Below are positions 1-18,013 of a DNA stretch of 64,000 bases, piece after piece. The DNA is taken from positions 7,392,394 to 7,456,393 of the forward strand of contig JAFMSR010000001.1 of assembly GCA_022818135.1 (NCBI GenBank), given 5' to 3'. A model generated the notes under the pieces. It saw nothing but the letters and a program-made list of their open reading frames with translations. It did not search any database and was not told where the DNA came from. The position numbers and the translations under genes are program-made. How positions within the stretch are numbered: the first letter of the stretch is position 1; every line of letters begins with the position of its first letter. Origin of the DNA: Saxidomus purpurata (Eukaryota > Mollusca > Bivalvia > Venerida > Veneridae).

Positions 1-2718
1 CTGGTTTAGTTGCAAATACGATACCAAGTAAGCGGTTTATCAATGCACTCTGCTTATCCGAAATGCTTCTCTATCAGAAGAAAAGGAAAAATTTGGCAAG
101 CTGGTTCTTTCAAAACTGACACAAATGATGTACTAATCTTTAACCCTGGGCTGAGTACCTGTGTCTATCATTATGACTGTTCATGTGGCTGTTCATCAAA
201 GCGGAGTACTTACTTTGCTAAGCCTAGCTGGCTGTACACAATGTTACGTTCTACTTACATGCGTTTGTTTTTCGTCAGTTGAACAAATCAATTAATTCCA
301 ATACGTAGAAAATTCCCATTTCTCAATAGAAAAGTTTTTAAATATTATTGGCTGAGTAATCAAAAATCAATTTGTCAATTAGGAGGGGATAATGTTTGCT
401 TACAAAATTCTGACATGACAACATTTCAAACATACTTATGAATCAAGTATAAGTAATTAATTAAATTTAATATAAACGTATTAATAAGTGATTCATAATC
501 AATATAATTACCAAAGCACACACAGTTTGGTTCTAGTACTTTTTCAGACCAACGCATTTGTTGATTCTAAAATTTTACGTCGATTCAGAATAGCAGTATT
601 GAATCAGAAAAGACAAAAACTTTTCTATGAGCTGAGCTCTTACAGCAAACATAGTGTTGTCTTGTTTATATCTGATTGATATGATATGTGCTGACATCGT
701 GCTGTGTAATGGAATATGACGTTATAAACAAATATTTATCTGACATTTCACAAAGAAACGTATTCGTCCCGCATTGATAATTATATTATCAAATCAATAT
801 ACAAAATAGACCTCATTAATTCCGATGCATGTTACTGTAAATAAAGAAAAATGATAGATGCAATTAGCCGAATGTGTTGTTTTAAAACATTCGGTGTGAT
901 ATGATTTCAAAGCCTGAAAAACATAGTTTGGTGTACTTTTGTGCAATTCTAATTATAATTATTACGTTTGTATTTTGAGAAAAAACAACTGGCAACACAA
1001 ATTTAAGCCGCTGTCTCCATTTCCGATATACACCTTCTCATAAAATTAAGATTATGCTAATAATCGAATCACAGAAGAAAAATGTCATATTCTTTACATT
1101 CTAACTTAACGATATGTTACATCCATACGTACATACTATTTACATACGTGTTATATAAATATTTCCCAATTTTTTACATTTACTTCTTTTGCTATATTCA
1201 AGCTAACGTGCTCATTTGTAAAAAAAACAGATCAAAACTGTGCATATAAGAAACAGCAAAAATAACATAAGAATTAATAGAAAAATGACGTTACATTTTT
1301 CGCTGTATTTGCTAAATGAAATGTAGATTTCCCTACTACGGATTCAAAAATGAGTACTGGTCTACATTTTTCGTATGTTGTCATCAATACAGCCTGAATG
1401 ACCTCCCTTGCAATAAGGTAACTGTTAAACACTATTATAGTGCACTCGTCTGCAACATGACTATAATTCTTATGAACTCATTTTATTCAATCTATTGATA
1501 TAGGTGTCGACTACATAATCATTACTGTTATACAAAGAACTTGAACAGTTATTTGTCTTAGTGTGACAGTTCATGTATTAAAACAATATTATACTTTTAA
1601 CCAGAACTGTTTTTTTTAAAACACATTTAGCAGACCCTTGTGACTTTGACCAAGTTATGATATGCTTAGCTAGGTACCATACGCAGTCTGATGCTTGTTG
1701 TGATTATTATCAAGTTCCAGCAAGGGGTTAAAAAGAAGAGCTGACAAGGCTGTCTGTTATCTTTTTAGCTGACACAGTGGGTTGAACACCTAGACTTCAT
1801 ACTGAAGTTTCATGGATTGCATGTAGACGAAGAAAAGCCGATGAGGTAAAGTGGACAATCAGACGGAGGCATGGGACGTATTGATCGATCATGATTGAAC
1901 TAATCTTGTATTCTCTTTAACATAGAAACATAAACAAATCCAAACAGAACAAAATACATTTTGACGTAGTAGTAGTGAATAGTTTATACAAACTCTTACC
2001 TTCTATACACTGACTCTGAACCTGAGATATAACGAACTCCGTGGAAGGACGTGTTTTGTGAAAATTCTTCCAACACATTGACAAATGTATTTCTCACTCG
2101 GCTAAACGTGTGTACTTCAATGTTCGTTTCTTTTGTTTGGTTTAACATTTGAAGTTCTACCTGATCATCAGAAACTTTATATGTTTTACCTCGACAAAAA
2201 TAAGTTTTGCAAAATTTCCAGCTTTCAGACATGTTTCGTTATATTTTCTAATGCACCCTACAAGGCATTCAAACTAATTCTGGATGCAATTGTCCTTATT
2301 CATTACAAAGGAACTGTGCTTATAAAACCCACGAATGAAATCATCTCTTACTAACAGAACATATCACGTTTTGTTCATTAACCTTTAACATTATTTAACG
2401 TGTCATTTCACTTAATAGCATATGAGATTACAATCCCTATTCTAAGAGTCACGTAGAATACAAATTTACAGACAGGTTTTATTATGTAATAAAGTGATAA
2501 TTGATCATCAATATCGATCATTTAGAAATCATGGGCAATACTTATTTTTTTTACTCTGGCTCGTAAATACACTTGGGTATACATTCCATTGGTTTTATTT
2601 GTATGCGACAGGCAACGTCTTTCGTCAATTTCTCTTTCGTTATTTCATTTATTACACCCGTTATGGTGTCTTAATAGATCTGTTTAATTCAATTTTAAAG
2701 AAGCTTTGATAAATACAA
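1..2718. other. Gene-poor AT-rich sequence
   Basis: No gene, structured repeat or convincing exon seen. Open frames are short and have no coding composition. Upstream exons of the doublecortin gene could lie here or before the window. Confidence 0.5.
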
Positions 2719-2826
2719 TCAAAGGGTCAACAAAATTGTTTTTTTAAAAAAAAAAAATTTAACAGGGGGGGGGGGAGGGGGGGGGGGGGAAAAAAAAAAA
2801 AAAAAACAAAAACCCACAAAAACCCC

Positions 2827-2865
<39 letters not shown>

Positions 2866-2872
2866 AAAAAAA

Positions 2873-2949
<77 letters not shown>

Positions 2950-3150
2950 AAAACGGGGGGGAAAAAAAAAAAAAAAGGGGGGGGGGGGGGGGGGCCCCTT
3001 TCCGGGGGGGGGGGGGGAAAAAACCCGGGGGGGGGTTACACGGTTTTTGGGGGGGCCCCCCCCCTCTTTTTTTCCCCCCCTTTTTTCCAAGTCCCGGGGC
3101 AGTGTAAATAAAAGTAATCCCTGATAGGATTGATTCCCCCCCCAATGAAA
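2719..3150 (-). mobile_element. Corrupted copy of the retroelement 3' tail, homopolymer-rich
   Basis: Read on the minus strand, 3150 to about 3000 matches the tail seen at 51950-52040 (GGATTACTTTTATTTACACTG, then the CCAAAAACCG segment). Beyond that, the sequence collapses into long A, G and C runs (2743-3060). Degraded consensus at a simple repeat is the likely cause; the related copies carry TG or T runs in the same place. Confidence 0.6.
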
Positions 3151-3933
3151 CCCCAATAAAAGAACCAGAAAGTCTTATAAATCAAAATATTGCTACATTT
3201 TTACATCCTGATCTCGCTGATGGCATATGCGAAGATTGATAGCCTGATTCAGCTGTCTGGCGATGACAGTGATACAAAATGTGACGATGCTATTTAAGAA
3301 CTAACAGTCCGTGAAAATGTTGAATAAATGTGGATTCGACTGTCTGAATCAAACACATTTTCAAAGTCTTAAACTATTTTGGATGATAAAGAATAATCAC
3401 TGGAAATTGGGCTTACAGAAAAATCAGCAGTACCTATTATCAGGAAATAGACAAGAAAACGTGTTGCTAATCATTTTGGAACGATATCAAATATGCTGCG
3501 TCACTTGAAGTAGCGAAACAAACCTCTTATAAATAATTATGACAATAATAATAATGTTGACTTCCGTTACATGAATTTCAAAATGATCGAGTGATACAAA
3601 TTTCATACGCAAGATAATTTTAAGAGTGGCTTTCCTAAGGAAGAGCATCAAGGCAATAACCCATGTTAAGTCTTGGAAGGTTTAAACATCAAATTAAAAT
3701 TCTCTGCCATAGGATTTGTACCACTTGAGCATTTTGAAATTCATGTAACGTAATATCTACCCAGTGTCTTCATAAAGATAAGACATATGATGACTGTCGT
3801 GCATCGACGGCTAAGATATTGGAAGAGTTTATAATTAATTAAAGAATGAAAAAGGCAGGTGGCGAGTTAGAAGTTTCGTTTAGTATAGTATGATCTGTTT
3901 ATAAATTTTGTGAGAAAAAGTTTTAGACATCTA
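3151..3933. other. No gene seen
   Basis: Only short open frames without splice support. It borders the N gap. Confidence 0.4.
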
Positions 3934-4433
3934 NNNNNNNNNNNNNNNNNNNNNNNNNNNNNNNNNNNNNNNNNNNNNNNNNNNNNNNNNNNNNNNNNNN
4001 NNNNNNNNNNNNNNNNNNNNNNNNNNNNNNNNNNNNNNNNNNNNNNNNNNNNNNNNNNNNNNNNNNNNNNNNNNNNNNNNNNNNNNNNNNNNNNNNNNNN
4101 NNNNNNNNNNNNNNNNNNNNNNNNNNNNNNNNNNNNNNNNNNNNNNNNNNNNNNNNNNNNNNNNNNNNNNNNNNNNNNNNNNNNNNNNNNNNNNNNNNNN
4201 NNNNNNNNNNNNNNNNNNNNNNNNNNNNNNNNNNNNNNNNNNNNNNNNNNNNNNNNNNNNNNNNNNNNNNNNNNNNNNNNNNNNNNNNNNNNNNNNNNNN
4301 NNNNNNNNNNNNNNNNNNNNNNNNNNNNNNNNNNNNNNNNNNNNNNNNNNNNNNNNNNNNNNNNNNNNNNNNNNNNNNNNNNNNNNNNNNNNNNNNNNNN
4401 NNNNNNNNNNNNNNNNNNNNNNNNNNNNNNNNN
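3934..4433. other. Assembly gap, 500 N
   Basis: Exactly 500 unknown bases, a usual size for a gap of unknown length. Frames crossing it are meaningless. Confidence 0.99.
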
Positions 4434-5359
4434 CTTTTGTTTTTACCAATGGAACGACTTTTGAAATTTTTGAAATATCGTAGTAAAAAAAGTAGCAGAT
4501 TTATAATCAGTTATTACACAGTTAGGGCAAAACTATTAACAATCAGGTAGATTCAAGTTCAAAATCCGACTGGTTGCAGATTTATGCTACGTTCAGCAGG
4601 CGTGTCAAAGGTATTGGTACGGAGACATTGTCTTCGATATGTTACCGAAATTTCAGTACAATTTAGCACAAGTGATTGACAACGAGCCGAACCCGGTTTG
4701 TTTGATTATTAGATGGTCCTTCGTTGTGAAATTTTCTAAATTTAAGTTCATACTTGGACATCTGTAGTTGCTATGACGACTGACCAAAATAGACACAAAG
4801 TTCATTTAAAGTGTTTTTCTTGTCAAAAACTTGTTGATCTTTACCCATTACTGACATGAAAGTTTTACTTTAAAATGTAGCTCCAGATGTTAGGGATGAT
4901 TTATACAGAAACATAAAAAAGCGGATTTAATTTTCTTTGGCATATATTATAATCTATAAATTTACCAGAAATTAGGCCATATAAAAGAAGGCCATTTCTT
5001 TTCTGTGGGCAATATAAGGCCGTCCTGTTACTATCTTATTTTCATATTTTTGATATGAATACATCATAAACATGGATTTTTAAAAGATATTACTCATTAT
5101 AAAATGTATCCAGACTTAAAGCTTATATTCCAATGACCCGTTTCTTTAAATGCGGCGCTAAATTCGAGTCGAGTTCCCGTTTCTTGAGAAAGCTATACAC
5201 ATCGAAAAACCTCTCGTCGAATAAAATGCGGGTGTCTTAAGCCTTACAAATTTATGGAATTTGACACAAATGTTCACCTGATTAGGATTTGTATAACCTG
5301 TCCTGAAGAGTTTTTTTATATACCACGAGTCGATTAGATCCTTAGACGCGACACAAGTC
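4434..5359. other. Upstream region of the doublecortin gene
   Basis: No domain-bearing exon seen. It may be promoter or intron depending on where the gene starts. Confidence 0.4.
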
Positions 5360-10513
<5,154 letters not shown>

Positions 10514-11162
10514 GTATTAATGTGTGCACAGTGAACTTTTTTCATGTTATAACATTTGCAGAATCTGTGTTTGGTTCTGCAGATGTTGCAGCACAGAAAG
10601 AACGCGTGTAAACGCTATTCTAGCATATAAAACATTCACAAAAGTAAAAATAAATAAATTAATCTATGCGACGCTCAAAATGGCGCTAGATGACGTCACT
10701 GTTTTACATCACAACTATGGCGATAAGCTCGGCATCACACGGTAGACTTAAAGCCCAGTCCTGTAACGCATAAGTAAAATGTGTAATAAAAGCGCATTTC
10801 TTGTTATTAAAGCAGATATCTTTCATGTTTGGACTTAACAATGTTCTACCATGAATTTACTTTTTATTATTATATTATAAAGTCGTGCTTGTTATAGAAA
10901 TATCCATTTCACGCCAGACATACATAGGATCTATAGGAACTGAACACATTGTAAATAATACATTTGTTTTGCATATTCATACAATTTATCGTAAGTTCTG
11001 TAAAAAGTTTTTTTTATGAAGAAATTATCTTTAAAATATTTTCAACATTTATCTGTGATAAACTTTTAAGTATATTTGTGGCTAACTTGTGTGTTTCAAG
11101 AATCATAAGCTGTTTGATCGTTGACAGTTTTTTGCAACGCGCACGCTTGGTAAAGTGTTTGT
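10514..11162. other. 3' flank of the doublecortin gene
   Basis: Probable 3' UTR with AATAAA motifs near 10650; the rest shows nothing recognisable. Confidence 0.45.
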
Positions 11163-11167
11163 TAAGT

Positions 11168-11821
11168 CAGGGGGGTGAACGTAGCCCCGTTTCTTCAGAG
11201 GGTTAAGCGACGAACCGGTATCTGCGGAGGAAAAATGGCGGATTGTGTTGTTTGAAAATGAAAGTAGAGCCATATTTTGACGTGTAAGTATACTTGTAGC
11301 ATACTTTGAAATCTTTGAGTACTTTCATCAGGTGAAGAAATATATAGTCTTCAATCGGCTTGTCGTTTTAGCTTCGTAGGTGCCATACTTAGCCTGTTTG
11401 CTTGAACATTTTCCGCAACGATCGATGTTTACAAATGCAAAACGATCGACTCCCGGTATTCTTGCGTCTTTTCCAAGGCAAAAACAAGGGCTTTGCACTT
11501 TGTTTTACAAGTTATCGTTGCAGCTATACCCACTGTAAATTGTTGTGGCGATGACAGTGACTATATGGACTATATGGCCGAAAAAAATAGTATTATGCAC
11601 TTTTTGGTCTTGCAGAGAGTATTACGCAAGTTTTGATATCTGCATTCGTTCGTTTTCAATCGCTATACGTACCCGTTTGACGACTATTTACACATAATGT
11701 CCATTATACTCACATGTTTGCATGAACACGGCTATAAGCAGATTATAAGAACATTTTGAACTGAATATACGTCCGTTTTCTCATGTACAATATTAAAAAC
11801 AAAAATGTGTTAGGTACAAAA
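11168..11821 (+). repeat. Left long inverted repeat of the hAT-like element
   Basis: About 654 bases, complementary to 13960-14620 with few substitutions or small indels. Confidence 0.9.
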
Positions 11822-11994
11822 TTTATAACATCCGTTGTAATATGTCATTAAATATACGTCTAATTTGTTTAGATATCAACAACATTTAGAGTCTGTTAGC
11901 ACCTAAACAAAAAGTCTAGTGGAAACGTATTAGCGTTTTTAGGTCGTTATATACGAGTAATATTATTAATGTTCATCAGTAGGTATCATTATAG

Positions 11995-12663
11995 ACATAT
12001 ATCCAAATTATTAATATTTATTGTATGCGTTTCGGTGGATTATCGTATTATGATAGTGGACTATATATACCGACAAACTCAATGTCCACACAGTGAAATT
12101 ATCAAAATATGTTATCCGTATTAACGTCAAAAGGTATACCGAGCGTAATGAATGCCGGAATACATATGACGATAGCGTCGTTAAAATGATGTCATGCTTG
12201 CGATGCTTTCTGAAGATGTTTCCCCCGATTTTGACACTTTATTGAAATAAACTGAACAAAAGTAAAGTTTGAGACATAAAGTAACAGTCCTCGTGTAAAC
12301 TCACTTTTGGTGCCCACTCGTGATCTTACATCGAAACCAACAATTATCCTCTATTTATTTTATGTGTTTCGGTGGATTATTGATTTATGATGGTGGACTT
12401 TATATATCGATAAACTCCCTGTGAAAGTTATCAATTGTTCTACCAGGATTAACATCTAAATGTATAATGAGCGTAATGAATGCCGGTAGCAGTCAAACAA
12501 CGACGATGGCGTCGTTAATATGTGATGACGTTTTCGGCGATTTTCGGCATTTTATTGAAACTAAGTTAACAAAAGTATTGTTTCAGACATAAATTTAACA
12601 GAAAAATTGTCGGTATTGATGTAAATCATAATTTGATATTACACCTAAACCAACAATTATCCT
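11995..12663 (+). repeat. Two diverged ~330 bp tandem units inside the hAT-like element
   Basis: Shared landmarks in the same order: GTTTCGGTGGATTAT (12029 and 12366), GAGCGTAATGAATGCCGG, GGCGTCGTTAA-type segment, ACCAACAATTATCCT (ending 12350 and 12663). The units differ at many positions, unlike the terminal arms. Confidence 0.75.
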
Positions 12664-13171
12664 GTATATCTTTACTTGTTGCAATAAACATCTGACATTG
12701 AAAATTCAAAACTGTTTACCTCACCCGCCAAGTCATTTACATGCATTTTGGACACCTAGTTACTCCAGACACATGTTGTTGCTCTACAATGCAAAATTGT
12801 GATGATGTATTTGGCTTAAAAATGCCTTCGCTAGAAACTGGTATTGTGATTAAAGCTCATGTAGCGATCGACAGGCTAATAGACCTTGATATCCCTTTCG
12901 AGGTGTATTATAGCGTTGACTGATTGTCGAAGCAGGGATAAAGACTAACATTTTCAGCCTGGTGACCAACTGACCATTAACTATTGAATCATGGTGGCCC
13001 AGAGAAAATGTGGTTGTCCAACTATTTCAATAATACAATTACGCAAATTCATATCGGAAAATGTTTATTATGTTATACAACAAGCATACATGTACTTAAT
13101 TAATTAACATTTATTTTCTCATTTAAGTGCAAAGTACACGGTACTGTCACACTACAAGCACTTTGAACAAT

Positions 13172-13817
13172 TCAACAGTCTCTGTTACACTTATCCAATG
13201 AATCCATCAACTTGGAAAATACTACATCCTCTTCTAAAACAGAATCAAGGTCAGAGTCAGAACTGTCAGTTTCATCATCAGATGAATAGTATTTCTCATG
13301 GCATCCTTCAGATGACATCGGTCTTGTTGAGTGAGAGTAGTAAACATTTGCAAATGTTTGTTTGCCTGCTTCTTGAGAGTTGATATGGTCAGTCTGACAT
13401 TCTACTTCAACGGTTTTAGAAGGCTGAGATATACCATTTCTGTCTGGTTCAGCTTTCTGGTTGATTGACTGTGACCTCAACTGTGGGACCTTTCTGTACT
13501 GGTTCAGCCTCTTGTTGTACTACCAAGAACTCAGCTGGGTTTCTCACTGACTTGTCATTGAATTTCATTCTTTTTGTTCTATTTCCATCACTATGCCACA
13601 AATAAATAGCATCTCTGTGGTTAAAGTTCTCAACATTTGGTGCATGTAACTTTGTAATTAAGAGGTCATTCAAACTACCCTGGTTTAAATTAGTTCTGAT
13701 TTTGGTTAAAACAAGCTTCATCATGGAAAACCCCCTTTCTTTTTCAGCACTACTAGGACTCAAAGTCATTATAATATCCACAACATCTAAAATGTTCATA
13801 TACTGGTGTCTATACAC
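13172..13817 (-). pseudogene. hAT transposase C-terminal fragment, frameshifted
   Basis: Reading from 13817 downward: a 122-residue frame with the hAT C-terminal dimerisation signature (TLSPSSAEKERGFSMMKLV, then SLNDLLITKLHAPNVENF, then AIYLWH). A stop lies about 20 codons upstream and nothing of the catalytic core precedes it. The frame ends at 13449; a second open frame (13480-13172, acidic Ser/Asp tail) overlaps it, indicating one frameshift. Known role of the domain: dimerisation of hAT transposase; this piece is non-functional. Confidence 0.75.
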
Positions 13818-13959
13818 TTCATTGACTTCTTTCTATGAATCAAATTTGACCATACTGAAATGTAAATAAGACATATGATAATTATCATTATCGACGAAGA
13901 GACTTTCTCAATTCTTGTTGTCATTTAATTACCATGGTCAATGAGATATAATTACCTAA

Positions 13960-14620
13960 TTTGTACCTAACACATTTTTGTTTTTAACATTGTACATGAG
14001 AAAACGGAAAACGGACGTATATTCAGTTCAAAATGTTCTTATAATCTGCTTATAGCCGTGTTCATGCAAACATGTGAGTATAATGGACATTATGTGTAAA
14101 AAGTCGTCAAACGGGTACGTATAGCGATTGAAAACGAACGAATGCAGATACCAAAACTTGCGTAATACTCTCTGCAGAGACCAAAAAGTGCATAATACTA
14201 TTTTTTTCGGCCATATAATCCATATAGTCACTGTCACCGCCACAACAATTTACAGTGGGTATAGCTGCAACGATAACTTGTAAAACAAAGTGCAAAGCCC
14301 TTGTTTTTGCCTTGGAAAAGACGCAAGAATACCGGGAGTCGATCGTTTTGCATTTGTAAACATCGATCGTTGCGGAAAATGTTCAAGCAAACAGGCTAAG
14401 TATGGCACCTACGAAGCTAAAACGACAAGCCGATTGAAGACTATATATTTCTTCACCTGATGAAAGTACTCAAAGATTTCAAAGTATGCTACAAGTATAC
14501 TTACACGTCAAAATATGGCTCTACTTTCATTTTCAAACAACACAATCCGCCATTTTTCCTCCGCAGATACCGGTTCGTCGCTTAACCCTCTGAAGAAACG
14601 GGGCTACGTTCACCCCCCTG
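13960..14620 (-). repeat. Right long inverted repeat of the hAT-like element
   Basis: Inverted copy of 11168-11821. Open frames inside it have no recognisable domain. Confidence 0.9.
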
Positions 14621-14625
14621 TAAGT

Positions 14626-15140
14626 TTTCAACGGGTAAATCAACAATTTACATTGAATCAGCAATGTAAACTATTGGTTATTTTTACCGGCTGAATGAAT
14701 GATTGACTTGTTCTATATATATATATATCAAGACATGTACCTAAATGTTTTACGGTACAGTTTTGCGGCATGCTTATATGTCAAGGTCCGTAATACGTCA
14801 GATCGATGTAGTTTCCTCAGACGTTTCGCTTTTTTCAATGTTTGCCGCCGTTTCTGGTTCAAAGTTTCAGGCAACCCATTCAGAGGTATGGTTCACACTC
14901 GAACACTAATTGTGTGGATTGGAAAGTTCGAGTTTGAAGTTGTTATTATGAAGCAGCATGCATGTCAAAATTTTGAATCGCTTCGATATTTCTTTCTATT
15001 TGAACCTGTGTTAGGTATGCAGTCAAGGTTAACAACTCATATGGGTATTTAGGTAAAGTAGCTGCTACAAACAAATGCGCTTAATAAAAACTGACTGTTT
15101 AGGGTGTTATATGTACACTAATGGTTACTTAAGGTTAATG
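14626..15140. other. No gene seen
   Basis: AT-rich sequence with a short (TA)n at about 14716-14730; one open frame (14699-15052) without domain or splice support. Confidence 0.4.
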
Positions 15141-15284
15141 AATGCCCAATCAAGGTGACCACTCTAACAGGCTCAACTGTACGGCTACTTCCGGTTTGCA
15201 TGTTGATATTGAATAAGATACATTTGTTTCAAGGTAAATTGTTACATTTAAAGCGATGCATGTAACTGCGTTTTTTTTATGTAC

Positions 15285-15475
15285 AATAAACATCGTATAT
15301 AACGACCCCGGATATAGCGAACATCTGGATTGAAGGAACAAATTTGCTCTGTCCAAGTTTTTTTCTCTTTCTCTACTTCATGAAAATTTAATATCGAAAT
15401 AACGAACTCCGGATATTAGGAACACATTAAAATGGTCCAAAGGAGTTCGTTATAAACGGAGTTTACTGCATTGTT
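15285..15475. mobile_element. Probable Tc1/mariner-type MITE fragment
   Basis: It contains repeated ATAACGAACTCCGGATAT-like segments and ends GGAGTTCGTTATAAACGGAG followed by TTTACTGCA, a terminal sequence type I associate with mariner-like non-autonomous elements. The left end is unclear. Confidence 0.4.
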
Positions 15476-15639
15476 ATTTTGTTTTCTACGAACATATATT
15501 GCTGTGATAGTAAATAGTTATATGGATTTGATTTTTGTGGATGTTACCAATACCACTAGGTTGGCAGCTCCTGAGGAAACCAGTTAGAAAGTCGACAGTC
15601 GCTAGCGTCAAGTCTGGACCTCCTTATCATGCATTGTAA

Positions 15640-15895
15640 AGCAAACTTTATTTTTATAAAGCAAACTACTCCTTATTAGAAAAGCAAGCTACTCTTTATT
15701 ATAAAGCAAAAAACTCATTATACAGCAAAGCACTCTTGTTATAAAGCAAACTACTCTTTATTATAAAGCAAAGCACACTTATTATAAAGCAAGCTTCTCT
15801 TTATTATAAAGCAAAGTACTCCTTATTATAAAGCAAAGCACTCTTATTATAAAGCAAACTACTCTTTATTAAAAAGCAAACTACTTGCCACCTCG
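15640..15895 (+). repeat. Short tandem satellite, ~20 bp unit
   Basis: About eleven imperfect units of TTATAAAGCAAACTACTCTT (variants with GCAAAGCACTC). It ends abruptly at CTACTTGCCACC. Confidence 0.92.
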
Positions 15896-15899
15896 GTCA

Positions 15900-16759
15900 T
15901 AATAATCAATTTGGAAAATAAACACTTTCCGGTTTCAGAATCGATAATATGAGAGACGTTAGAATATTTTGTGTTATGACTGATTGCGTAAATAAGCAAT
16001 CTATATAAAAGGGGAAAAACTCTGTAACTATTTACGTCATGTTAACATGAGTTGTTTACAAATGTAAATCAAAGTACCGAAAGTACCGAAAAGCTGAAAG
16101 TTTGCTCGAGGTTATAAAGTACGAATTAGTGGTCAAATTTGATTGTTCGATTTGTAATTACGTACTTTTTCCCCGACATTGAGAGTCGCATTCTATTTTA
16201 CTAACTTCTGCCAATATATATACATCTCTACATCAGACGCTGTTCTATTAGGCTGAGCATGCAGTAGCTTGCAGAGTTCAAAGTTATGTTTTCAAACTTC
16301 GGCTAGTATATTTTTCAATTTTTGCATTACATACAATTTGCTTCGTTTCACCTCATCAAGATTTATGTTAATTATAGAAAACAAAGTTTGTAAAACTTTC
16401 ACTGAAAAAAAGTAGTTCGCCGTTCGGTGCGAGTGGAAGAATATGCCATGGAAATATTTAAATTCTTAAGAAACCCTTTTATATCTCTAAAAGTGCATGT
16501 ATTTTACACATACCCTATGCTATTGTAATACGGTTCAACAAAAGAGACATACTGTTTTGTTGTATATAATTAATTGTTTTGTTATCTAATTACATTCCCC
16601 ACATAATAAATATTTACAATATCATTTTGCTATATTTTAACTCCTGTTATAGCAGTTTTGACCTTTTCTTGCCAATAGATGCTTTTCAGGAACTTACATT
16701 TTTTTCTTTTAGAAAAATGTTAATTACTGTATAGAAGTGTAGTGAAACACCAATTCATA
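15900..16759. other. No gene seen
   Basis: AT-rich, no structure beyond short palindromes such as CATGTTAACATG near 16037. Confidence 0.4.
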
Positions 16760-16918
16760 TGATAATAGATGTCTATTTAATGAATAAATGATGTCTATTT
16801 AATTACATTTACAGATGTCTATTTAATAATAAATGCCTATTTGATTAGATGTCTGTTACATAATAGAAGCCTATTTAACAAGATGTCTATTTTATAATAG
16901 ATGTATATTTAATAACAA
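16760..16918 (+). repeat. Short tandem repeat, ~18-20 bp unit
   Basis: Repeated AGATGTCTATTTAATAATA with variants (GCCTATTT, GTCTGTTA), about eight imperfect units. Confidence 0.85.
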
Positions 16919-18010
16919 GAAGCATACAACAATTTTTAAATGTACACGAACATTTAGGGATACATGTAAAGTGTTACAGCACAAATACATAGATAACCTG
17001 CCCGGAAAACCATTTTCGAAAACCCACAAAGTTAGGAGTACTATGGTACACAGCAATACGGAAAATCTGTAATGATAACACCGTGTGAGTTATATATAAT
17101 TGAACCAGTCTATGCTAATTTTCTATAAATAGATTCTAAAGGTCATGTTCTGAATTTTGAGACTTTTATTTAGAAATGTTGTTGGACGGTGTCATCAGAC
17201 AAGGCGATATATCATGGGGAAGGGTATTCTAAGCAATATTCGTAGTCATGACAACAGAGAATGACTTTATTTCCGTGTAATTTGATTTCAAACCAATTTG
17301 TTGTTTTTTTCCATGTAAACATCAATGTCTTCAAGAATCTGTTCATAGTTTACCAGTTGTTCGTTATAATATTTTTATTTATTTATTATTAATAACATGA
17401 AGTGATAACTTTTGGATAATGTGAAAATATTCCTGTTACTAGACAAAATAAGAATTTATTTTTGCAAAATAAAATCATTATTGTATTATTTGTAGTTGAA
17501 CTATTCGTTATAAAAACAAAACCGTCCTGATCTTTGTTTAAAATGGTATAAATCTGTTATCGCATACATTTGTTATTTTCTAAAATATTTATTGCTGTAA
17601 GAAGATGTTGTATAGTTAGATGCTCGTATATATATATTAAAACTGTCCCATGTACTTTCTTAATAAACGGACATAACCGAAAGAGTGCACGTGTTATTTA
17701 TAGCTTTACAAAAGAAATGGTGGTAAGACTCAAACCATGACTAATAGATATACAAAATTTGTTAACCGTATCTGCAGTTTTAGCTCACCGGAATATAACG
17801 ATTAAAATTGAGTTGTCCCTGTTTGTCATGCTTCATATAAGTGTTGTTTAACTATTGAAGTCTATATAAGAGTATATTCTATTTAAAAAAGTAAATTTAA
17901 CACGTTTTTCTTTGCTTACTCAATTATACAGTTAATAAAGCATGCCCACACACCCGATATATACTATGGACTGGTTGCCATAGTCAGATTGCGTAGGCGT
18001 GCGCACTAAT
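16919..18010. other. No gene seen
   Basis: AT-rich spacer without recognisable exon or element. Confidence 0.4.
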
Positions 18011-18013
18011 CAC

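Larger units (their letters stand above)
11168..14620. mobile_element. hAT-like DNA transposon with ~655 bp terminal inverted repeats
   Basis: The ends are CAGGGGGGTGAACGTAGCCC and its complement. The inverted arms 11168-11821 and 13960-14620 match nearly base for base. Flanks 11163-11167 and 14621-14625 are both TAAGT, a 5-base target duplication. The interior holds a broken C-terminal hAT transposase fragment (minus strand) and a diverged tandem repeat, so it cannot move by itself. Most hAT elements make 8-base duplications and have short inverted ends; 5-base duplications are known for a hAT subgroup (hAT5). Confidence 0.85.

Noticed and set aside
2719..3156. Long open frames rich in Phe, Pro and Gly
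   Set aside because: Products of homopolymer runs in a corrupted retroelement tail.
3910..4464. Open frames across the N gap
   Set aside because: They consist of unknown bases.
15640..15895. CRISPR-like array
   Set aside because: Units are contiguous and imperfect with no unique spacers, in an animal genome; it is a tandem satellite.
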